From the NCBI GenBank assembly GCA_950295325.1, contig OX485803.1:3906001-3970000 (forward strand): 64,000 bases of DNA, given 5' to 3'. How positions within the stretch are numbered: the stretch's first letter is position 1; each line of letters begins with the position of its first letter. This document shows, in pieces, positions 36,690-48,850 of the stretch. Under the pieces are notes generated by a model. That model was not told where the DNA came from. It saw nothing but the letters and a program-made list of their open reading frames with translations, and made no database searches. This DNA is from Polytrichum commune (Eukaryota > Streptophyta > Polytrichopsida > Polytrichales > Polytrichaceae). Made by a program: the position numbers and the translations under genes.

Positions 36690-37790
36690 AATCAACTTCC
36701 TAACTTCGGGCTCCCCTGTTTATCCTGGTGATTTACTCACTATACTGATCGGGTAAATATTCTCAGTAAATCCCGCCAGCCTGCCTCCCTACTGTATATT
36801 CCTCCTTCCTAATTGACTTCCTAATTGACTCCCTAATTGACTTCCTAACTTCGCGCTCCCCTGTTTCCTTTGATGGGTTACTCACGTTTAATGCTTCGGT
36901 AAATAACCTCGGTAACTCCTCCCAGCTCCAAGGATTTGAGCGAACAAACCCATACAATCATTCCTTGTTGGATGCTTTAACCCTTGCCTCCAAGGAACCA
37001 GTGTACGGGTTGGTTCGCCCTAGCCAGCTCCAAGCCACCTCTAACTTGAACCCCCTTCCCACTTGACTTCCTAACTTCGCGTTTCCATGTTTCCTTTGAT
37101 GAGTTACTCACTTTTATTGCTTCGGTGAATAACCTCAGTAACTCCTCCCAGCTCCAAGGATTTGGGCGAACCAACCCATACAATCGTTCCTTGTTGGATG
37201 CTTAAACCCTTGCCTCCAAGGAACCAATGTACGGGTTGGTTCGCCCCGGCCAGCTCCAAGCCACCTCTAACTTGAACCCCCTTCCCACTTGACTTCCTAA
37301 CTTCGCGCTTCCATGTTTCCTTTGATGAGTTACTCACTTTTATTGCTTCGGTGAATAACCTCGGTAACTCCTCCCAGCTCCAAGGATTTGGGCGAACCAA
37401 CCCATACAATCGTTCCTTGTTGGATGCTTAAACCTTTGCCTCCAAGGAACCAGTGTACGGGTTGGTTCGCCCCGGCCAGCTCCAAGCCACCTCTAACTTG
37501 AACCCCCTTCCCACTTAACTTCCTAACTTCACGCTCCTCTGTTTCCTTTGATGAGTTACTCACTTTTATTGCTTCGGTGAATAACCTCGGTAACTCCTCC
37601 CAGCTCCAAGGATTTGGGCGAACCAACCCATACAATCATTCCTTGTTGGATGCTTAAACCCTTGCCTCCAAGGAACCAATGTACAGGTTGGTTCACCCCA
37701 ACCAGTTCCAAGCCACCTCTAACTTGAACCCCCTTCCTACTTGACTTCCTAACTGCATGCTCCCCGCATTTAATTGGATGAATGACTCAC
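36690..37790. repeat. 226-bp tandem array, each full unit with an 83-bp hairpin
   Basis: Four full units repeat at exactly 226 bp, as judged by the embedded hairpins at 36938-37020, 37164-37246, 37390-37472 and 37616-37698. A degraded partial unit precedes them (36,690-36,840). Each 83-bp core has inverted ends: GGGCGAACCAACCCATACA on the left and TGTACGGGTTGGTTCGCCC on the right, plus inner arms GTTCCTTG and CAAGGAAC. Minus-strand open frames of about 100 codons across the array reflect the repeat only; 226 is not a multiple of 3. Confidence 0.9.
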
Positions 37791-37859
37791 TTGAATATGC
37801 TATATGTAATTACCGTGTATCTAAGATTTCGCCAACAAATTATATCAAATTGGTTGTTT

Positions 37860-37960
37860 GGACATTATAGATCACTAACAACTTTACTTGGTAAAAAGTT
37901 GCATCAATAACAAATACAAAAGATATAGCATTGTGTAACTTCAAGTAGTAAGTGACACTA
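37860..37960 (-). repeat. Dispersed repeat, inverted relative to 48,725-48,850
   Basis: This stretch matches the reverse complement of 48,725-48,850 over about 100 bp, including CAACTTTACTTGG, ATAGCATTGTGTAA and TAGTAAGTGACACTA. The end motif AAGTGACACTAAATATCATA also occurs near 20,855, with variants near 49,180 and 49,225. It is probably a worn MITE family. Confidence 0.6.
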
Positions 37961-38747
37961 AATATCATAATTTAGTGTATTGTACTCAATCTCCTAACTT
38001 TGGGCTTCTTAATTTACTTTGATGAATTGGATAACATGATTTCCACCGGGAAGAGCTTATATCTTCCACCCACGGTTCCTTAGGGTGAACCACACAGTCA
38101 AAGAGGCCCACCTCACTCAAAAAATGCCACGAGGCCTAGAAAATTTGTTTTGTGGAGTTCTACAATGATAAGTATGATCTATTCCCCATGAAAACTACGT
38201 TAGATAATGGCCACCACGTGGACGTGGTTTGCAACCACGCATCACTCGCCTAGATGACAATTTTCTAATGCTTGTTTTTTGCTTGGCTAAGTTTACTTTT
38301 TGACTACATGGGGGTTTAGGAAAGGGTTGATTTTTGTGGTAGCTACCACAAGGGGGGCGGGGGGTAGATAACGTATATAATCATTGTATAGCCCGAATAT
38401 TTATGTTTTATAGTAAGTTGACCCTAGTTTAGTCTTGTAGGACCCATTTAGAATGATTAACGACAAACTTGGGAGGGATTGATCTCAACCACCACCCCCC
38501 CCCCCAACAGTAGCTATGGTACAACAATTGCCAAGAACCAAAGTCATGAGGGAAACCATCCTTTGTGTGTTGGACTCATCTCCTTCAAAGGAGCATCCAA
38601 CCACTAGAGAACCTCGTCTCGAGCAACATCATTGTTGATAACACGTAGAGGTTAATGAATCCATTCCTTTGCATGGTCACTCTCCTCCATCAAACGCCTA
38701 TAATTGAATACTCTATGGCAAGGTTTGTACTTTAAAACGAAACATTA

Positions 38748-38805
<58 letters not shown>
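38748..38805. repeat. (AT)n-(TG)n microsatellite
   Basis: A short AT run is followed by about 23 uninterrupted TG dinucleotides. Confidence 0.95.
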
Positions 38806-38806
<1 letters not shown>

Positions 38807-41539
38807 ACAATGGATCGAACAATGTGCTTAAGAAGAAAGACATCATTTTTTATTTGAAATAATGAACATTCGAAATTGGGAGGGTCTTTTCATCCGGCAT
38901 CAAATCGTAACAAAGGTTATAAAGGTCTCTCTTATATTGCAATTGCATAGGCTGGGACATTGAACATTTCCATGTGGAAACCATAGCTTGCCGCTCCAAG
39001 TGATGGAACTAAAAAAAGTACAAAGTTGGGTCACTAGCACTAACTTTTTACTTACTAGGGTTCAATCAAAAGGAGAAAATATTGCTTATGTGTCATAAGT
39101 TCATTGGTGAGCATTGAACCATGTCATTCGTCATGTCCACACCCATTAATGTATGAAATCATGACAAAGAGAACATTGAAACATCACTTTCGGTCTTGAA
39201 CGTGAATTTCAACTTGAATCCACACTTAGGAACTTAGAAAGATCAATAAATTATTGAAATAAAACAGTGTACGTTTACATCACTAGAAAATGATGATCAC
39301 CATACCAAAGGACATACTTCAATAACAAAACCGAGCCACAAAACCCATGTCTACTAGTGATTTGACTTCCTCGTCTCCCATTCTATACCTTGGTTGAACT
39401 AGTCGCATAGCTCGTACTATGGTTAAAAACAAAATCCTTTCACTTGTTGTTGATCGGTATACTATCTAAAGAAGTCCTTGGTATTTTATTTTCAATTATG
39501 GAATCTATTGGGATAGCTATAATCAACAAGAGCCACACCAAGAACATGTCGGGTACATGGTATGAATATGTTTCCCCTTGGCCCACACTTCCTAGTCTCC
39601 CATCTCGTGTTTTTGTAACTATTTCAACTCTTGGCTTCCAAGTAGCAACTATTATTCAATCATATTTACCCCATCTCCATTTTCTTTATCTTAAACTTCA
39701 ATCCTTTTCCTAATCCAAACTACCCAACTTACTATGTCATTCTATCTCTCAGCTTAGTACAAAAACTTCAATTTACATATGTTCCTTTATCTCTCACGGA
39801 TATTCTACTTGCACGCCTTTGTCTCTCCACACCACAAGCATATATGTCCCATACGATTAACATGTGTCATTTAAGACTTGTCATGCATACTAGAAGACTG
39901 TTCTTTCACTAGCGTAAGATGGTCGCTTATGATTCATATGTTGGTACTGCCACAACAAATATGGTATTTCGCTTTAGTCACATCACCTCCATGCCCAACT
40001 TCCTTATACAAAACTTGAAGTTTTGTCACGTTTACTTTTACAATCCTAAGTTCGTTACTTACACTAACTATTTAGTTTAGTGTGACCCATTAGTTTTCCT
40101 GCAAATCACTAGGCGACCATTCGAGCGGGCCTTACATTGCACTTGGTGCTACATGGCAAGACATAAAGACCACTATAATAAACATGGCATATTACAAAAT
40201 TATACATTTAGTAATTTGGTGCAGTATAATATAAAGGGGTTCACGACAAGTAAAACATGGTCGGGGGATTAACACTCGTCCCTCCCAATCGATTGAATAT
40301 AATTAATTCTAACTAGGTCTCACTAGACTAAACTGGGGTTTGTTTGGGGATCAAATCTAAATATAACATACTTCCCAGAAAAATACAAGGTGAGTCTTTT
40401 ACTCATCTTGAATGGCAACTATATTTAAGAGATGCATGGTTGGTTGTGGATCTAAGAACACCAAAAAGACATGTATTCAAAAGAGATTGGGCTACATGCT
40501 CAAACTTTATCAATCGCTTTTGAGCTCAATACTCAACAACATTGGAGGAGGAGAGGGGATGAGGGCAAAATGATCATTTAAAAAGAATGAGATTCTCACT
40601 TTAACAATGAATATGACAATCATGTGACACTACAAGCACGTGCATCTTGCATAATTGCCTTACGTCATTGGAAAATTCGCATGTGTGACTATAAATATGT
40701 GATTCTACTATAGCGGTAGGTTTGCACATTTCTTCTAATGACGCAAGTGGATTACCTAAGGCTGATATGTTAATAATGTGAGTTCTCAAAAAACGGGAGA
40801 AATAGCTACAAGATAAATTCAAAGTTTGTTAATCATCTCACACTAATTGAGTGCTTCATATCCTACAAAAAATTGTAGGTGCAGATACAAAAAAAAAGGA
40901 GTGGCTAAAAAACATACCTTACTAATGTTTCTATGCATTACCTTCCCCGTAGCAAATCCTATGACCGAAAACACTACAAACATGTATATCTTGGACAATT
41001 GATGTGCGTCACTAAACACTTGCACTCCTACGTCACTAGAACACGTGCAAATCTATCACAATATTTTATCATTTTTCTTTTTCTCTTTCTCTTTCTTTTT
41101 CACCGACGTAGGAGGGTCGCCGAGGACTCATATGCCAGTCGTGAAATAACATGCGTGATGGGATGGAGTGGAGTGGGGGGTGGGAATAACTTAGAGGGGA
41201 GTACATAAGAATACGGTAGTTGATCATTGGTCAAATCGAGGGGTACTAAGCATACTTCTTACATACTGCCACTGGGCTACAGGCTCCCCTCCCAGGATCC
41301 CTAGTCGCAATCTAATATTCTTGTGAAGTACTCAAATCCATCCCCTCTCTGCACTTGTACAAAGACCATTGCACAGAGGCTATTAATTAATCATCAACCA
41401 CGAGTCCTGCTGAAACTGAAACTGAAGCAAGCCGGTCGATGTGCGAGTTCCTATGCCTATGCTATGCTTTTCACCTCGCCCTTTCGTAAGTGACCATTGC
41501 AGTGTGTGATGGTCTCTCAACATCCTTGCCTTGCTCACT

Positions 41540-42400
41540 TGCTCGCTCACTCGCTCTGGGCGTGATGTTTGTGTTGGGAGATTTCCATCCCCACATGTTC
41601 TCATTACACACGAATTGATACCAGTGACTGCCAATCTCATGGTGAAATTAACCACACACACAGCACACTAAAATAGTCCTGCTATTAGAGTTATCCTTTA
41701 ACTCAACCGGAGTCTTAGTAGGGAGTTGGTTGTTTCGCATGCATAACTTTCCATGTTTGGTAAGTTGTGGGTGCATGCTTGGAGTCAATGTGGAGGTTTG
41801 AACGAAGAACCTTCCATATTAGTTCATTGGGTGCCAAACTCATTTTGGCATGCCAAGAGACGCCAAAATGAGTTTGAACTAATATGGAAGGTTCTTCGTT
41901 CAAACCTCCACATTGACTCCAAGCATGCACCCACAACTTTACCAAACATGGAAAGTTATGCATGCGAAACAACCAACTCCCTACTAAAACTCCGGTTGAG
42001 TTAAAGGATAACTCTATTGTGGCTGAAACATTTGCCGGGAAATCACACGGGTTCGAGGTCCCGGATCTAACACCAAAAGATTTGAATTGCTTTTATTACT
42101 ATCATGGTTTACAAAACAACAGGTTCGTGCTCGGCATCGCGATATCGCAACAACAAGGAAGATGTAAGATCCTACTATATGACGCAAAAGTTGGTCGTAA
42201 GCAACGAATCCTCCCTTTTGTAAGCGACAATTGTGTAATGATGTTTTGGGCCTTGGCATGGGTGTGATGTTTGTATGGAGATCATCTCCACGTGTTCTCA
42301 TCATGGACGCTTGTAGACTAATACCAACAGCCACCAATATAATGGTGAAAACAAATAGCAACAATGTGCTAAATAGTCCTATTAGTGCGGGTGGAAAACT
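41540..42400. repeat. Diverged direct duplication flanking a foldback element
   Basis: The stretch 41,560-41,690 (GTGATGTTTGT, ATGTTCTCAT, CATGGTGAAA, AAATAGTCCT) aligns loosely in direct orientation with about 42,265-42,395. The foldback element 41687-42015 lies between them. The duplication looks older than the foldback, judged by divergence. No gene is recognised in it. Confidence 0.55.
41687..42015. mobile_element. Near-perfect foldback (hairpin) element, 329 bp
   Basis: The left half, from AGAGTTATCCTTTAACTC at 41,687, is repeated inverted in the right half ending at 42,015. Arms are about 150 bp with very few mismatches and a small centre near 41,850. The bases ATT flank both ends, a possible 3-bp target duplication. 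It has no coding capacity. The high arm identity suggests a recent origin or ongoing correction between arms. Confidence 0.85.
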
Positions 42401-42559
42401 TAGCGTGGAAATAATTGGCCTGGGCCACTTTATTGTCTATTCGGGGTGGAAACGACGGGGGGTCCAACATCTTGGGTCTTCTTGTCAATCTTTCTTGAGA
42501 CTTACCATCAACACTTTGAATGAAATAACACACTCGTCTTACATCAAAAGTAGCATAGA

Positions 42560-42690
42560 AGTTTCATCCATGGCCGTGAAATCTTCTCTCTACTTGGCAG
42601 AAAAACCAACCAAGTGGCCATGCACCTCCTATATATGTTCCAACAATAAGAAGAAGAAGAAGAAGAGGAAGAAGAAGAAATGTAGCATCG
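42560..42690 (+). repeat. Candidate SINE, copy 2
   Basis: GTGAAATCTTCTCTCTACTT followed by GGCAGAAAAACC and CAAGTGGCCATGCACCTCC resembles the matching part of 2,620-2,690. An (AAG)n/(GAA)n tail follows at 42,645-42,680. The 5' part is too diverged to show promoter boxes. Confidence 0.4.
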
Positions 42691-43109
42691 AAATAAAATA
42701 TTGACCCACATCAACTTCATAGACAAAGAATTTGTGTAGCTCGTACTAATTTTAAATAAGGATTTGATGTGGGGTGAAAATTAACATGGGCCACATCATT
42801 TTCTCATTATGTAAATTGATGTGGGCTCTACAAGTGTATTGTGACCCAAACTAATATGATTATTTAGTGTAGTTGCCATAACATTATCCAACCAACCCCC
42901 GGAGTTCATGGACTCGTAATTAAGACGACGTTGTTGTGGGCATAGTTCTCATTGGATGCTCCTAGCAACAAGTTTGGGGATTGACTATGAAACTCGCATA
43001 TTGGTTTCAGGGTGGCACATGTCCCCCTAATCACCCTAGGATTGCCAACAAGTTAGGCTACTAGTAGAGCCCATCAACCACATAACCTCCTATCTCAAAC
43101 GACATTGAC

Positions 43110-44560
43110 CATTGCCGGTGAAGGTTACAAAGGCATGGATTCAGTGCATGTTGTCATGTTCCATAGTGGATAACCTCATGTCCACCTTCCAAGAAACTAA
43201 ACCCTTAAAAATATTCCCTAATCACAACCTTGTACATGGAAGGATGCATACCTTCACCAACTACATGCGATGCCATCAACAAAACTACATGCCTACAAGA
43301 AGGAGGTTAATGCTCACCATCCACTGCAAATACCACACCTAATCACACCTAGAACACATCAAATTATCAGCCCAAATCACCCCCCCCCCAACATGCAAAT
43401 TATAATCCTACACGATAAACCCACACCACCCCCTCCTTGTCATACATGCATATATGCCTTCCTACCCCTTATACTTGCCCTTAATTCAAACCTCTACACA
43501 AAACGCCATAAACCAATTCCCAACGTACAATACCATCTTCACCGATAACTTTACAGGGATCTCTCTCTGGAAGGATGACAACCATGCCACCATACCATTC
43601 CCTTTTACCCACTGGCACACAATGGACCCATTTCACAAACCAAATGCAACTCAAATATATCCCCACTGATGCATCCTTCACCCACCAAGGAGGCAATATC
43701 TACAACTCATAGCCTCACATATGATTAAATATCCAAAACCAAAACCCCCAATTATATACTAGCTACACAAATGTCAACCACGCTCATAACTCCGACCACT
43801 GCCCAATACACCTCAACACCCCCATACTATACCCAACCGTATCCATAAAATCCCCTGCCTTGCCACACACATCACCCTACCAATCTCGCCAACCAATATC
43901 TAAAGTTTTAACAATCTTTTCACCATAAACTCGCGCCACAACTATACACAACTCCAAACCGCCCTAGTTGGACACTTACCACAACACTAGTCCTTTATTT
44001 GTGAAACCTTAGAATCCATCAACAAAACAATGGCCCACTGCATCAACCAAATGTGCACATGCCCCTCCCACACCAAATGAAAATATCTCTACAACATGGA
44101 GGATTTCTATCCCACTCCCTCCAAATTTTTTTGACAACAACACCTCAATACATACCACTCCACACAAGAAACTATCTCTCTCTCTCTCTCTCTCTAACCA
44201 CCAACCACCACAAAACTCCATATATTAGCGCTAAGATCTTGTCACGCTCGGCAAAGATGCCTGAAAATAAGCCTTCAAAATCACCAAGAAACAAACACAC
44301 AAATATAACTATAGCCATCAAACACTATCGATACCTCCTCAACATTAAACATGGACTCATATGTATACGCATAATTACAACCACCAAAGTTACCAACCTC
44401 AAAAGCCTCCGATCCACCAATGGTACTCTCCTCACCATCCCTAGGACATAGCCCAAGAACTCTTCAACCAAAGAAACAATCATATCAAAATGCCAAACAC
44501 CACTATGCACATCCCCTATCTCACACCCCTCCATTCACATGCGTTGCTTGCCAATACGCC
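43110..44560 (+). mobile_element. LINE (non-LTR retrotransposon) relic, endonuclease region
   Basis: Plus-strand frames, broken by stops, carry motifs of a LINE apurinic-type endonuclease domain. HAYMPSYP near 43,450 matches the conserved Y-x-P strand. TIFTDNFTGISLW near 43,530 replaces the usual G-D-F-N-R-D-I. FTHQGGNIYNS lies near 43,680, and the closing motif SDHCPI is intact near 43,810. Frames further right would fall at the linker before reverse transcriptase, but I cannot recognise RT motifs. A (CT)n tract lies at about 44,175-44,196. The element is inert. Confidence 0.65.
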
Positions 44561-45183
44561 TAACATGAACTAACATGATTTGCACTCGAAAACATAACCC
44601 CCATCCCCCCCCCCCTTTGGACACCAATATAGAAGACCTCTTCAACATAGAAGTTTGCGATACATGTCTTTGCCAACTTTCGAACAACAAAACCTCATGG
44701 TGGCATCCCTAACGACATTCTCATAAACCTATCCCAAGAATTCCACAAGCTTCTACACCGTGTATTTGAATATTGCTACCACACTTGCCAAATCCCAAAC
44801 CTTGGAAGCACAACATGAGTGGAGGTATTCATCACATTAGTTCGCCTTTAAGAGTCATTCAAGAGCTGAAAAATGGCCTCTCAAGAAGTTTAGGGTTATT
44901 GGTTATCAATGAACAACACACCTAGAATTGCATTCTCAAATGAAGAGACATGCTACATTTTATAAGGTCGGGCCTTACTACCAGTGTATGTTTTAGGGTC
45001 ATCTTCTTTACATTGAATTCAAACATCCACATAAGTTAACAATTAAGGAAGACCTACATCAACAATGTGCAATTGCAACACATGTGATTTAATGAAGGCT
45101 TTAAGTGTGATGATCTTATTTATGGTAGCAGGTGCCCACGTAAATAATGTTTGGCATCTCTTGCATACCAATGACAGCGATTT
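44561..45183. other. Spacer after the LINE relic
   Basis: Possibly further LINE remnant; nothing recognisable. A poly(C) run lies near 44,605. Confidence 0.3.
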
Positions 45184-45266
45184 GGGCGAACCAACCCATA
45201 CACTCGTTCCTTGTTGGATGCCTAAACCCTTGCCTCCAAGGAACCAATGTACAAGTTGGTTCGCCC
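45184..45266. mobile_element. Solitary 83-bp hairpin, same as the array core at 37 kb
   Basis: The element has the same 83-bp length and the same inverted ends (GGGCGAACCAACCCATACA; right end GTTGGTTCGCCC) as the four copies inside the 226-bp array. The surrounding unit sequence is absent. ATGACAGCGA just left and ATGACAACGA just right form an imperfect 10-bp direct repeat, as expected of a target-site duplication. This indicates that the hairpin moves as an independent unit. Confidence 0.7.
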
Positions 45267-48034
45267 CAACCCATGACAACGAACAATCATTCTAATGTGA
45301 GTGGGTCTTAAGTGGGCTTTGCACCCATTCTCTTGTGATATGAAACACACAATTAGTGTGAAATGTTTAACAAATTGAAATCATGCCCGTTAACATATTC
45401 CTTGTACTTTTTGAAACTCGCATGATTAGCTTACACATTTAAATTCCAAACTTTCAAACTTATGTTAATATTATAACTACCAAAAATGGCAGCCATCGTA
45501 CATACACGAATATGATTACTTCCATCCACATCGTGTGAAAACTGTGAGGATTTTCTTTTCTTTTCTATTTTTCCTTTTAATCATACCACTATGGAGACAT
45601 GCACCCTAATCATGGGTTGGGTCAAAGTTATCAAATGAAAATGCATAATGTCGGAGTGCTAGTCTTTATGCGAGAGCTTCTTTAGAGGCAGTATGTGATG
45701 AGAATTGTAAAGCAGTAATGACTTTTTAAATGGTTAAAAAATGAAATAAAAGTTGATTAAACACCAACAACAATTGATTTGTCCATTCACGTTGCGCTAG
45801 TTCGTCCATGTTGGTTGTATTATGGTTTTTTTCTTGTAATTGAATTTTCAATTTGTGTCCAAAGAAAAAACAAAACAATTGATTTGTAAAGGTTGGGTAT
45901 GCAAACTTTTGGGTTTTTCTTGGATCTTAGTTTATGAGAGGAGCAAAGGAGATGGAACTCAAATTACACGAGTCATTAAGGTAGACGGGTTTTATAGGAT
46001 TACTTTTCCCAATCAGCCCACTTCTCCTAGGATAGAAAATACGCAATTTGTATGAAATGGTTAGCTAATCTAATTCAAGGTTGTAGTCACTTTCCTCGTG
46101 ATTTTTGGACCTCCTGTTCATTATTAGATTGAAGATTCTTGTGCTCATTGGATGGTCATATATTTCTCCCCCAATTATGTTGATTGTTGAGTTTAGAATA
46201 GTTATCATATTTTGAGCATGTAGTCCAATCTCTTTTAAACACATGTCTTGTTTGGTATTTGTTTTGGGAGTTGCACCTAGTCACAAACCACTCAAAAACA
46301 GGTGTTTAATTAAGATAAGTAACCAAATTAGGCATACCTACCTTACCTTATGTCAAGAGGTGTGGATAAATGACGCAATTTTTTTGTTTCTTTCACTCGA
46401 CAAGCAACAACAAAATTTGTGTACATTTGTCAAAGATTTAACATGAACTCTTTACACTAGTCTCCCCAAGCCTTTTGGTCTATGTTGCTTCGAATGCAAT
46501 GGACGGATTGGAGTTAGGGATCTTACACTGAAATGCATTTCATAACATTATTAAGCAGTGTGTGTTCCATTTTATGAGCTCTGAGAATATAACTATGGGA
46601 TGCTTGAAGCTCAATCCTAATTTGAGTCTCCTTGCACAAGATTTGAGCATCCTCTATTTATATTCTCAAGGCCCACAAAACGAATGCATATTGCTTAATA
46701 ATGTTATGTTGGATTCAGTCATGTACTAAATATGCATCATTCTCCATGTAATTCACATTGAATTTTCACTCTGTGATTTAAAACACAATTGCAACTACGG
46801 ATTGTTGCTCCCTCTAAAGATTTAAAATTGAATCTAGGCGGCTTGGCATCAAAATAACCTGGCTTTAAAATTTTAGATATAGTTTAGAAATAGAGAATGG
46901 TCATCAACTAGAACAATTTTTGGCAGCTAATGGTTGTTATGTAGGCCCCAAGGACAAATTAAGACATTGGATGTCAATATTCTCACCATCTTAGTTTAGA
47001 TTTGAGTCTCCTTGATTCTTACTTAGAGCATGATCATGTGTTGTACACCAAACGCTAACAAGAAGGGGTGTTAAATTGGGTAACATTGTCTTAGAGGGGA
47101 GTAGTCTCATTACATGTCCCACACATTCACTCTATATATGCTTCATAAATTATGAGTTTCATGATCAAAATCGATATCTTACAATATATATATAAGGCTT
47201 TATATAGAAATAATTGAAGCTAAGATTCTATTTGACCAAAGATTGTGAGGTGTTGATAGTTAATTCTCTTATAGAGGAGTTGAAAGTTGGGTTGCAATAT
47301 CCCCGGGCCTCGTCGTTGGTACAATAGCGGTTAGGCATGGCACATGGGTCTAGCTCGTAGGCTAAACCCAACACTACCCCATTACATGGGCCTGTAATGA
47401 TAAGATGTGGTCATGCTCTTCCTGCTCTAGATAGGGAACAAATATATGCCTTATTGGAGAATGTTGTGACAATGACTTGAGTTGTGTGACTTCTTAGAAT
47501 TCACGATATCCTAATCATTTGGAAACATGGATAGTCTAAATTGAACCTCCATGTCTCCCCATCAAATGCATTAGTGTTGGTGCAATATGCAATTTAACGC
47601 ACCAACTCTGACATATTTCACATGTAAGAACCCTTGAGGCTCTTGCTCCTCAAAGATCAAATACATCTGAAAGGCCAAATGGACCGATGCATTATCCAAC
47701 AATTAGATTTAAACTATGAGTTACATGATTTGCACAAGTCATGCTATGGGATATAAACATGGTGTTTTCATGGAGTGGCGAGTTGTGGTTTGCTATATAC
47801 CATAGCAAGGTGACATGTGTTCGTTATGGACACCGTGAAATTGGTCTAGGGTTTGGTTGGTTAAATGTAGACACTTCCTTACAAGATACAGTTGGTCTAA
47901 CCAATCTCAGGCTGCCATGTAAACAAGATGGCTCCTAACGACAACTATGAATATATTGGCATAGTCGTTGTTTTCAATTGGTCGCATAGGTCCCACTTGT
48001 GCTAATTGTTGAACATATGATGGTGTATGTATTT

Positions 48035-48178
48035 CATAACATCATTCATATCCATAACAATGTTATGTGGGATTGACAATATTCCCAAATATTCTCCACA
48101 TTAAGATTGAATGTGGGGAATACTATGTGGAATATTGTCAATCCACAAAACATTGTTATGGATATGAATAGTGTTATG
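48035..48178. mobile_element. 144-bp palindromic hairpin (MITE-like)
   Basis: CATAACATCATTCATATCCA on the left is matched inverted by TGGATATGAATAGTGTTATG on the right. The pairing continues through GGGATTGACAATATTCC and its complement to an inner CCACATT/AATGTGG pair, so nearly the whole 144 bp folds on itself. No coding content. Confidence 0.8.
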
Positions 48179-48724
48179 CTTGCTTAATCTCATCATAACA
48201 TGTATCTTTTTGATATCTACTCTTAAGTAGAAGCCTTGCCCCTCACCACTCAATTTTGGGTGTCCAATTAAGAGTATTCTCACATATTTTAGTACTATTG
48301 TATTCAAGCTAGAATGACATGGAACTAGATCACCCACATCATTTACAAACTCAAGGGAGGATCATCTTTTTTGTTGACCTTGAAAACCATCCAAAGGCCT
48401 TTCATGGGAAATAGAAATCCCATTTTGCAATTGATGGGCCCTCAAGCTTTGTGTGAATCGAATGTGGACCATGTTGAGGGATGCCACGTAGAGTTGACAT
48501 CCATTCAAATTTCTTTGGTCCTTCAGACCTTCAAGGTCTAATGTGAAGTGAACTTGGATTGTCTTTGGCTTCCCAACCAATCACATGATTTGTATATCAC
48601 AAGTCAAGGGCCCTTGAGCTCTACATTGTTTTGTCTAATTAGTGTGGGTTGCCATTTGGAGTTACACATTGCTATAACACGTTACGAAGAATGTATTTTT
48701 TCACCCAAATGACATAAGTGCACT

Positions 48725-48850
48725 AAATATGATATCTAGTGTCACTTACTATTTGGATTTACACAATGCTATGTCTTTTTACTGTAGTCTTCCACCAAGT
48801 AAAGTTGATGTTGTTTTATGATGTCCAAAATACACTAAATATTCTACTTA
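48725..48850 (+). repeat. Dispersed repeat, partner of 37,860-37,960
   Basis: Inverted match to 37,860-37,960 over about 100 bp (TAGTGTCACTTACTA, ACACAATGCTATG, CCAAGTAAAGTTG). Confidence 0.6.

Larger units (their letters stand above)
37791..41686. other. AT-rich spacer with dispersed repeats and microsatellites
   Basis: No gene recognised. Notable parts are the dispersed repeat at 37,860-37,960, the (AT)n(TG)n microsatellite at 38,748-38,805, and a poly(C) run near 38,500. The plus-strand frame 39,444-39,713 (89 codons) has no domain I know. Confidence 0.4.

Noticed and set aside
36763-37635. Minus-strand frames of about 100 codons repeating PNPWSWEEL
   Set aside because: They follow the 226-bp tandem array and the hairpin core, shift frame between units, and have no family match.
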